Part shown: positions 1-4,920 of the stretch, one piece after another
Layout: each line of letters begins with the position of its first letter
How positions within the stretch are numbered: position 1 is the first letter of the stretch
Source: JBBKWJ01 sp037968895
Lineage (GTDB): Bacteria; Actinomycetota; Acidimicrobiia; Acidimicrobiales; SZUA-35
Assembly: GCA_037968895.1 (NCBI GenBank)
Contig: JBBKWJ010000033.1
Location: 1 to 13,340 of the forward strand
Direction of reading: 5' to 3'
Length of the DNA: 13,340 bases
The notes under the pieces: generated by a model
What the model was told of the DNA's origin: nothing
Seen by the model: only the letters and a program-made list of their open reading frames with translations
Databases searched by the model: none
Position numbers and translations under genes: made by a program

Positions 1-243
1 GGCCACAAGAAACTTGACTCGCTTTGTGAGCGGAATGAGCGATGCCGTTGAGATCCATGCGTCTTCGCAGCCGGTGCCGCAAGGGGTCAGCATCGCGTCG
101 AATCCGTAGCTGTCAGCCGCAGTCGAAACCTGTGCGAGATAGTCGTGGCTGGGAGGGCGTTGGCCTGGCCGATCGGCATCTGGCAACACATCACGACTGT
201 CGCCGCCGGTTGGTAGAAACCAATGCACGCGAAGCTGTCCCAT
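1..243 (-). CDS. SsuD-like FMNH2-dependent alkanesulfonate monooxygenase, N-terminal part (runs off left edge)
   Basis: Translating the minus strand from the ATG at 243..241 gives 81 residues open to the window edge. They match the start of the SsuD branch of the bacterial luciferase-like monooxygenases: HWFLPTGGDSR at residues 7-17, then FDAMLTPCGTGCEDAW at 48-63, then a segment ending in KRVKFLVA. The FLPT strand and the P-x-G-x-x-CEDAW segment, with a Cys (residue 59) where E. coli SsuD has its conserved Cys, are the diagnostic parts. SsuD enzymes use reduced FMN and O2 to release sulfite from alkanesulfonates in the cytoplasm. The start codon shares one base with the TAA of the upstream TetR gene (TAATG), so translation is probably coupled and the regulator may control this gene. 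The substrate cannot be told from the N-terminus, and related luciferase-like oxidoreductases act on other compounds. No flavin reductase or transporter gene is visible. Confidence 0.85.
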   Translation of the reverse strand, partial: MGQLRVHWFLPTGGDSRDVLPDADRPGQRPPSHDYLAQVSTAADSYGFDAMLTPCGTGCEDAWISTASLIPLTKRVKFLVA

Positions 244-827
244 TACATACCTTCTATTGGTTCAAGACGAGCGAAGCCCGCACACAACAGCCGGATCATC
301 CGGTCGAAACTTGCATCGAGATCTTGCGAGTGGGGATGGCCTTCGCCCATTTCAAGATGTACAAACCCGTGAAGGCTGCTTCGTAGGGCGCGTGCGGCGT
401 CAACGGTTGCGGTCTCGTCGAGATCGAAGCCTCGCAGCCCCATCGCGAGTACGGCCACGACGCGCTCGACCGCGGCCTCGAGCTCGTCGTCGCCGGAGCA
501 GGGGTAGATATCGGTAGCAGCATAGAGACCACGATGCTCATGGCTGAAATGGCGCCAGGCGGCAGCCATCGCAGTGACCGCAGATGCACCTGAGCGACCA
601 ATCGCCGCCTCGGATAGAGCGTTCGCAAGTTCGGCCCGCCCCCGCAGCCCGAGTTCGCGCCAGAGGTCGTCGACCCCATTTACATGGCGGTAGAGCGCTG
701 GCTGAGACACCCCGAGCTCGCTCGCAATGCGGGTCAGCGTGATGGTTTGATGATCGTTTTCGGCGAGCAGATCGACAGCCGCGTCGACAACGACCGCGGT
801 GCTGAGGTCACTTGTGCGTTCGGTCAT
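243..827 (-). CDS. TetR/AcrR family transcriptional regulator, WHG-type C-terminal domain
   Basis: This 194-residue protein has the usual TetR size and layout. An N-terminal three-helix DNA-binding domain covers about residues 8-55, with the helix-turn-helix around LTRIASELGVSQPALYRHV (31-49). The C-terminal ligand domain contains AARALRSSLHGFVHLEMGEG, typical of the WHG/TetR_C_33 subgroup. It probably acts as a ligand-responsive repressor. The ATG at 827..825 lies 6 nt after a -10-like hexamer on the minus strand (AATACT, forward 834-839) and has no obvious Shine-Dalgarno sequence, which suggests a leaderless start. The stop codon overlaps the ATG of the SsuD-like gene, so the two form one operon and that monooxygenase is the most likely target. 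The ligand is unknown; a sulfonate or a flavin-oxidised xenobiotic is only a guess from context. Confidence 0.9.
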   Translation of the reverse strand: MTERTSDLSTAVVVDAAVDLLAENDHQTITLTRIASELGVSQPALYRHVNGVDDLWRELGLRGRAELANALSEAAIGRSGASAVTAMAAAWRHFSHEHRGLYAATDIYPCSGDDELEAAVERVVAVLAMGLRGFDLDETATVDAARALRSSLHGFVHLEMGEGHPHSQDLDASFDRMIRLLCAGFARLEPIEGM

Positions 828-929
828 TGTGAGAGTATTTCACGTTCTAGTTATGTTGTCTAACCATTTGTTATGTCAGTATCACTAAACCTCGCTGATC
901 GAGACTGATGTTGAGCTACTGTGCTCGCC
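828..929. promoter_or_regulatory. Divergent promoter/operator region between the TetR gene and the amidotransferase gene
   Basis: This AT-richer gap separates two divergent genes. On the minus strand AATACT (forward 834-839) lies 6 nt before the TetR ATG. On the plus strand TACTGT (917-922) lies 7 nt before the amidotransferase ATG at 930; both fit -10 boxes of leaderless promoters. Between them, TTATGT occurs at 851-856 and 871-876, exactly 20 bp apart. A short inverted repeat, GTTA-N7-TAAC (850-864), overlaps the first copy. These are candidate operator elements for the TetR protein. No convincing -35 box was found for either promoter. Confidence 0.4.
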
Positions 930-1637
930 ATGCTCCGGATCGGCTTGCTGCAATGTGACAATCTTGACGAGCCCCACGTCTTGGTCGATGGCGATTACGA
1001 CGTGCTCTACACGAAGCTTCTTGCCCGATCCGACGTCGAAGTTGTTGCGTTTGACGCTCACCAAGGCGAGCTTCCTACCTCAGTTAACGAATGCGATGCA
1101 TGGCTGATCCCGGGTGCCAGACACAGCGTCTACGACGACATCGATTGGCTGACCGATCTAAAGGGGTTCGTGGCGACTCTGATCGAGCTGCAGATGCCGC
1201 TCATCGGTATCTGCTTCGGTCACCAGCTCATCGGCTCCCTGCTCGGAGCTCCTGTTGCAAAGGCCGAGGTCGGTTGGCAAATCGGAGCACGCGACTACCG
1301 GCTCGCCACTATTCCCGAAGGTGAAGGCGAGTCGGCTGGGTCATTCACCGTTGTGGCAAGCCACCAGGACCAAGTCCTTGACCTGCCCGAGGGAGCTGAC
1401 CTCTTCGCAAGCGCCGATGGCTGCCCGATCGCTGGCTTCACCGTGGGCAACTACGTTTTCTGTGTCCAGGGCCATCCTGAGTTCAGCGCCGAGCTTGCCC
1501 GATCGCTGTATTCGAGCCGTGTTGAGCGAATTGGCGCTGCTCCAGTTTCGGCCGCATTGGCTACACTTGACAGGCCGCTTGACAGAAGTCGAGTTGGTGA
1601 CTGGATCGTTGACTTTGTGCGGTCGAGTCGGGTCTGA
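930..1637 (+). CDS. Class I glutamine amidotransferase (GATase1) domain protein
   Basis: This is a stand-alone class I glutamine amidotransferase of 235 residues from the ATG at 930. The nucleophile elbow GICFGHQ places the catalytic Cys at residue 95. The VQGHPEF segment supplies the His (182) and Glu (184) of the triad. The order is that of the GMP synthase GATase-like family, which hydrolyses glutamine to pass ammonia to a partner or acts as a gamma-glutamyl hydrolase. No synthetase domain or partner gene is adjacent, so the substrate is unknown. An in-frame GTG at 921 would add three residues. I prefer the ATG because the family begins with a strand like LRIGLLQCD, and because TACTGT at 917-922 would place a transcription start at or next to the ATG. 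The gene diverges from the TetR gene and is followed after 39 bp by a small gene on the same strand. Confidence 0.87.
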   Translation: MLRIGLLQCDNLDEPHVLVDGDYDVLYTKLLARSDVEVVAFDAHQGELPTSVNECDAWLIPGARHSVYDDIDWLTDLKGFVATLIELQMPLIGICFGHQLIGSLLGAPVAKAEVGWQIGARDYRLATIPEGEGESAGSFTVVASHQDQVLDLPEGADLFASADGCPIAGFTVGNYVFCVQGHPEFSAELARSLYSSRVERIGAAPVSAALATLDRPLDRSRVGDWIVDFVRSSRV

Positions 1638-1676
1638 CACGATGCTGGTAGTAGAAGAACCAAAGGAGTTCTGACG

Positions 1677-1949
1677 ATGACAGAGCCACAAGCAGCTGAC
1701 GGCACGCTCGCCAATTACCTCACCCACCTCGCGGCGAATGCCGACGACTTGGCAGAGTTCCTTGGGCGGTCGCACGAACCCGGAGAGATTCACCCGGAGG
1801 CGCTCGCGAAGTCTGAGCGACTCGCAACAAGCCTGAAAGACGTCGTGTACGCACTAACTCACCATGAACACCTCGCTATGACCAGCGATGACGTATGGAG
1901 AGCGTTGACGATCAAGCACGCCGAAAGCGACGACGGCGCTTTGGAGTAA
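1677..1949 (+). CDS. Small uncharacterised protein (90 aa)
   Basis: I do not recognise this family. The protein is acidic, without Cys, membrane segments or a signal peptide, and appears mostly helical. The middle, around residues 41-75, carries alternating hydrophobic and charged residues and a His-rich stretch (THHEHLAM). A strong Shine-Dalgarno sequence, AAAGGAG at 1662-1668, lies 8 nt before the ATG, and the codon use is like the neighbours, so the gene is probably real. It lies 39 bp downstream of the amidotransferase gene on the same strand and is probably cotranscribed with it. It ends 9 bp from the stop of the convergent DUF4395 gene. It also lies in the same reading frame as the amidotransferase, with only that gene's TGA between them; the ribosome binding site argues against readthrough. 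Confidence 0.6.
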   Translation: MTEPQAADGTLANYLTHLAANADDLAEFLGRSHEPGEIHPEALAKSERLATSLKDVVYALTHHEHLAMTSDDVWRALTIKHAESDDGALE

Positions 1950-1958
1950 CAGGCGCCG

Positions 1959-2483
1959 CTAGCGCGTCGGGCGTCGGGGTGTTGTGGACGTCACGAGCGC
2001 GGGTCGTAACGAGATGTCGTTGCATGCGGCGCACACCGTGGCGGGTACGACACCCATTGTCATGAGTTGACGGAAGATTGTGCAGCCAAGGCAGAAGCCA
2101 ATCGCAGCTTCGAGCGAAGCGGCCGCAACCAGTATTGACATGAGGGCAACGGCCACCGCGGGGAGGCCAGCAAAATGAGCGATGAGAGCGCTGGCCGAGA
2201 AGGTGGCGCCAATCGCCTGAGCGAAGCGTTTCGGTGGCCCGGGAACGAGTCGCTCGTGCCGGGCAAGTCGAGGAGCGACGATTCGAGTCGCGAACAGCGC
2301 AAGCGGTGAGAGGGAAGGCCCGGCGATGACGCGGGCAACGAACCCATACGCGATCGCCGTGAGTACCCAAACTGAACCGCTCAGTAGGTAGACGCCACTT
2401 GCGAGAACGACTCCGGTGGCGACAGTGCGCGCGGCTACCTCGTTCACGAATTCGGGGAAGCGGAGAATCTGGCGTGGTTGCAT
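1959..2483 (-). CDS. DUF4395 domain integral membrane protein with two CxxC motifs
   Basis: The sequence matches DUF4395: FPEFVNEVAARTVATGVV near the N-terminus, the loop AYGFVARVIAGPSLSPLALFATRIVAPRL split over two conserved blocks, PGPPKRFAQAIGA, and FCLGC followed by a second Cys pair. From the ATG at 2483 the protein has 174 residues. It has hydrophobic helices at roughly 20-35, 38-52, 94-106 and 108-132, and Cys pairs CLGC at 131-134 and CAAC at 151-154. The function is unknown. From memory, relatives often sit beside thioredoxin-like or sulfurtransferase genes, which would fit a redox or sulfur role. An upstream ATG at 2495 would add MLSS. I prefer 2483 because TATGCT on the minus strand (forward 2491-2496) lies 7 nt before it as a good -10 box for leaderless transcription. 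The gene diverges from the selenoprotein operon. Confidence 0.85.
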   Translation of the reverse strand: MQPRQILRFPEFVNEVAARTVATGVVLASGVYLLSGSVWVLTAIAYGFVARVIAGPSLSPLALFATRIVAPRLARHERLVPGPPKRFAQAIGATFSASALIAHFAGLPAVAVALMSILVAAASLEAAIGFCLGCTIFRQLMTMGVVPATVCAACNDISLRPALVTSTTPRRPTR

Positions 2484-2636
2484 CGAAGAGAGCATATTGG
2501 CAATAACCGACTTACCTGATCAACTATTCCAGGTTTCGACTTCCTTGTCTCGATCGAGGTGCCGGGCGCGGGCTGGATGCAACTCTACGAACCACGGCAT
2601 GACGTGGCGCACAGGCTCTAGAGCTAGCCTTGGCAA
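2484..2636. promoter_or_regulatory. Divergent promoter region upstream of the UGSC selenoprotein operon
   Basis: No gene is seen here. On the minus strand TATGCT (forward 2491-2496) is a candidate -10 for the DUF4395 gene. On the plus strand TAGCCT (2625-2630) lies 6 nt before the ATG at 2637 and could be the -10 of the UGSC operon with a leaderless start. Two perfect 10-bp palindromes occur: CTCGATCGAG at 2549-2558 and GCTCTAGAGC at 2615-2624. The second abuts the candidate -10, where a repressor could act. No good -35 box was found at normal spacing. Confidence 0.35.
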
Positions 2637-3674
2637 ATGCTGCAATCGAGGCGTCACGAAGTCGAGGATGGCGCAGCTCTGCAAGAGCTGTTCCATAGTC
2701 GGGGGTGGACTGATGGGCTGCCAATTGTGCCCCCAACCGCAGACGTCGTCGCCGCATGCCTCGAATGGGCTCTTCTCGACCCAGATCATCTAGTCGGCGT
2801 AGAGCCGGTTCGAGGTCGAGCCATCACGGCCGAGAAGGTAGCGATTAACACTGTTATGGCAGGTTGCTTGCCACAACACTTTCCTGTTGTGGTTACGGCC
2901 CTGACTGCCATGTTGGCAGAGCCGTTCTTGCTCCACGGTGCCACTGCGAGCACGGGTGGGTGCGGCGTACTGCTCATCGTCAACGGTCCCATTCGACGTG
3001 AACTCGGAATGTCCGGTGAGTTCAACGCCCTCGGCGGCAGTGATCGGGCATCGATCTGCATCGGCCGGGCGATTCGATTGATTCTTGGCAACTTGCTAGA
3101 GGTTCGACCGGGCGACATCGACCGGTCGACGTTTGGGCATCCGGGAAAGATCAGTTTCTGTGTTGCCGAAGATGAGGAGAACTCGCCCTGGCCGTCCGTC
3201 GCAGCCGAGCGGCTTGGCGATCCACACGTGTCTGCCGTGACCGCGATGGCGGCGATGGGACCCCGCCAAATCATGAATGAATGGACCACGGAACCGGCCG
3301 AGATTCTCGACACATTTGTGGCCGAGATCAAAGCCAACATGCGGCACTATTCGATCTGGCCCGGTAACTACGCCATCGTCATTGCCCCGCAGCTTCGTCA
3401 GCACTTTGAAGCGGCGAATTGGTCAAAGGCCGACATTCGTAACTACGTCTTCGAGAACGCCCGAATACAGCGGAGCGAGTGGGCTGACTGCGGCAAGGCC
3501 TCGGTGGTCGCAGGAAAGGGTGATCGTGTATACGCAGCATTGCCAGACCCATCTCATCTTCTCGTGATCGCCGCCGGCGGCCCGGCTGGCGGTTTCGGGG
3601 CCGTGATTCCTCCATGGCTTGGCCACAAGTCTCGTGCTGTCACGATGCCGGTCGGCGCGTGCATCGATTGTTAG
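2637..3674 (+). CDS. Uncharacterised UGSC-operon protein (345 aa, GWTDGLPIVPPT signature)
   Basis: This soluble-looking protein belongs to a family I recall only as uncharacterised and associated with UGSC-type selenoproteins. Visible signatures are GWTDGLPIVPPT (23-34), AEKVAINTVMAGCLP (65-79), LLIVNGPIRRELGMSG (112-127), STFGHPGKISFCVAEDEENSPW (164-185, in two blocks) and AAGGPAGGFG (312-321). It has eight Cys (41, 77, 109, 141, 175, 285, 342, 345); the last four residues are CIDC, a CxxC pair at the very C-terminus. There is no signal peptide and no clear membrane helix. The ATG at 2637 has no Shine-Dalgarno sequence but follows TAGCCT by 6 nt, which suggests leaderless translation. Its stop codon overlaps the ribosome binding site of the selenoprotein gene, 9 bp upstream of that ATG, so the two are cotranscribed and probably work together. 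A redox or substrate-binding role is inference only. Confidence 0.8.
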   Translation: MLQSRRHEVEDGAALQELFHSRGWTDGLPIVPPTADVVAACLEWALLDPDHLVGVEPVRGRAITAEKVAINTVMAGCLPQHFPVVVTALTAMLAEPFLLHGATASTGGCGVLLIVNGPIRRELGMSGEFNALGGSDRASICIGRAIRLILGNLLEVRPGDIDRSTFGHPGKISFCVAEDEENSPWPSVAAERLGDPHVSAVTAMAAMGPRQIMNEWTTEPAEILDTFVAEIKANMRHYSIWPGNYAIVIAPQLRQHFEAANWSKADIRNYVFENARIQRSEWADCGKASVVAGKGDRVYAALPDPSHLLVIAAGGPAGGFGAVIPPWLGHKSRAVTMPVGACIDC

Positions 3675-3683
3675 GGAGTCGCA

Positions 3684-4211
3684 ATGACTATTGAGATTCT
3701 TGACCCAACGTATGACCAGCCAGCAGTAGTCACGGTGTTGGCGAAGCGGCTCCAGACGCTTGACGGCGCGATCATCGGCGTGGTGTCTAACGGCAAGCAA
3801 GGCACCAATCGCTTCTTCGACGCGCTTCGACAGTCGCTTATGGAGCGGCACGGCGTCGCCGACGTGATCAGAGCTACAAAGGACAACTACAGCGCACCGG
3901 CAGGACCCGAAGTGCTCGACCGGGCCAAGGAGTGGAATGCGCTTGTTGCTGGGGTTGGCGATTGAGGTAGCTGTTCGTCGTGCAGTTTGCACGACGCCGT
4001 GACAGGCGAGTCGCTCGGCCTTCCTTCGGTCGCCATCATGACCGAGAAGTTCGTGTCGGCCGCCGAGCTAATGGCGCAAGTGTTGGGTGTGCCCGGCTAC
4101 GAGTTCGTGATCATTCCCCATCCGATCAGTAGCGCGAACGACGAGGCGCTTCGGGCGGCGGCTGAGAAAGCGGCCGACGAGTGCGCTCGACTCCTTATCA
4201 GAACGGCGTAG
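3684..4211 (+). CDS. UGSC-family selenoprotein, selenocysteine encoded by in-frame UGA at codon 94
   Basis: A single 175-codon frame runs from the ATG at 3684 to the TAG at 4209-4211, interrupted only by TGA at 3963-3965. Read as selenocysteine, that codon gives GVGD-U-GSCSSCSLHDA, the UGSC active-site motif for which this (seleno)protein family is named; many relatives have Cys at the Sec position. Both halves fit the family. The N-terminal half has ILDPTY at 5-10 and GAIIGVVSNGKQGTNRFFDAL at 28-48. The C-terminal half has LGLPSVAIMTEKF and FVIIPHP. An UGA-dependent stem-loop follows at once. The biochemical role of the family is unknown, though a thiol/selenol redox role is reasonable because Sec94 and Cys97 are spaced as in CxxC, with a further Cys at 100. 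The AGGGAG ribosome binding site (3673-3678) overlaps the upstream stop codon. Automated callers would give a 93-residue ORF plus a false TTG-start ORF. SelA/B/C/D genes must lie elsewhere in the genome. Confidence 0.9.
3963..3965 (+). other. Recoded UGA (selenocysteine) codon
   Basis: The TGA is in frame with the coding sequence on both sides. It encodes the U of the UGSC motif at residue 94, directly after the conserved-looking GVGD. The next in-frame stop is the TAG at 4209-4211, 81 codons on. Confidence 0.87.
3971..4005 (+). promoter_or_regulatory. Bacterial SECIS element (selenocysteine insertion stem-loop)
   Basis: CGTCGTGCA (3976-3984) and TGCACGACG (3988-3996) form a perfect 9-bp stem closed by the loop GTT (3985-3987). 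A lower stem pairs CTGTT (3971-3975) with GACAG (4001-4005), including one G-U pair, across a four-base bulge (3997-4000). The apical loop begins 19 nt after the UGA and carries G first and U second. This agrees with what I recall of bacterial SECIS rules: a small loop, G in its first two positions, and about 16-37 nt from the UGA. SelB would bind here to deliver Sec-tRNA. The element lies wholly within the coding region. Confidence 0.82.
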
Positions 4212-4242
4212 CGGCCGGCGCAACGTAGGCGGGCGGACCTGT

Positions 4243-4248
4243 CATGAT
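4243..4248 (+). promoter_or_regulatory. Candidate -10 box for the methyltransferase gene
   Basis: CATGAT ends 6 nt before the ATG at 4255 and matches TATAAT in four of six positions. There is no Shine-Dalgarno sequence upstream of the ATG, so transcription may begin at or near the A of the start codon. No -35 box is evident. Confidence 0.35.
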
Positions 4249-4254
4249 GGCTAG

Positions 4255-4890
4255 ATGGCGAACCGCTCCCCAACCTTGTTCGATCGATGGTCTTCGACAT
4301 ATGACGCAGACGGGCTCCAAACGCTCACCTACCGGCCGATCCACGATGCGGTACTCGCTCGATTGAAGGGTGAGGAACCGAAAGTCATTCTTGACCTCGG
4401 GTGTGGAACCGGCCAGTTGACTCGACGACTGATCGGGCGATTCCCGGCATCCTTGGTCGTCGGAGTCGACTACTCGGCCGGAATGCTGGCCGAAGCCGCC
4501 GAGCGTCTGCCCACAGCGACACCTGCGGGCATTGCGCTACTCCGGGCCGATGCGCAACACCTGGGATTCCGTGAGAACTCAGTCGACGTCATCGTGTGCA
4601 CCGAGTCATTCCATTGGTACGAAGATCAACCCGGCGCGCTGGCCGGCCTCGCAAAAATACTTCGACCGGGCGGCCGGCTTGTCATTGCATCGATAGCCAC
4701 CACGAGCAAGTTCGGTCACGACGTCGTGCGGCGGACCACAGCTGCCAGCGGACAGCCGATTCGAGCCTTGCCGCCCCGTCAGCTCCGGTCGCTGTTGCAA
4801 CGCACTGGCTTCGATGTGATCCACCAGCGACGAATCCCACGACTTGGATTGGTGCCTTGGCCAGTCTTGACCGACAGCATCCGAGGCTGA
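4255..4890 (+). CDS. Class I SAM-dependent methyltransferase (methyltransferase 11/25 type)
   Basis: The 211-residue protein has the Rossmann-type methyltransferase core. Motif I is VILDLGCGTG (44-53), the acidic residue after the second strand is in VGVDYS (Asp72), the adenine-contact region is LLRADAQHL (96-103), and the post-II segment is VDVIVCTESFHWYED (110-124), followed by ILRPGGRLVIAS (135-146). The tail after residue 150 is short but within the range of the family. The substrate cannot be deduced. The gene begins 43 bp after the selenoprotein stop and has its own candidate -10 box, so it may be a separate unit, although readthrough from the selenoprotein operon is possible. It is convergent with the MFS gene, with 30 bp between the two stops. 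Confidence 0.85.
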   Translation: MANRSPTLFDRWSSTYDADGLQTLTYRPIHDAVLARLKGEEPKVILDLGCGTGQLTRRLIGRFPASLVVGVDYSAGMLAEAAERLPTATPAGIALLRADAQHLGFRENSVDVIVCTESFHWYEDQPGALAGLAKILRPGGRLVIASIATTSKFGHDVVRRTTAASGQPIRALPPRQLRSLLQRTGFDVIHQRRIPRLGLVPWPVLTDSIRG

Positions 4891-4920
4891 GCACCGACTA
4901 CAGCCCACGGCACGATGTGC

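Noticed and set aside
42..386. A plus-strand open frame of 114 codons at the left edge.
   Set aside because: It lies opposite the SsuD-like and TetR genes, whose protein signatures are clear; its product is Arg-rich and typical of an antisense shadow.
921..1949. The amidotransferase TGA at 1635-1637 is also in frame with the following 90-aa gene, so a second selenocysteine readthrough was considered.
   Set aside because: The amidotransferase is already of normal length, the second gene has AAAGGAG at 1662-1668 and its own ATG, the linking residues resemble no family, and no UGA-linked motif or good hairpin follows.
1935..1964. GGCGC/GCGCC pairing and the CGCTAGCG palindrome between the convergent stops near 1950, as a terminator.
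   Set aside because: The stem is only 5 bp around a 13-nt loop and no U-tract follows on either strand.
3423..3992. A 189-codon open frame on the minus strand across the junction of the two UGSC-operon genes.
   Set aside because: Its translation is basic, low in recognisable structure and matches no family, while both plus-strand genes there have clear family signatures.
3684..4211. The UGSC gene as a pseudogene broken by a nonsense mutation.
   Set aside because: The TGA falls exactly at the Sec position of a known (seleno)protein motif, a SECIS-like hairpin follows, and the remaining 81 codons keep frame and family character.
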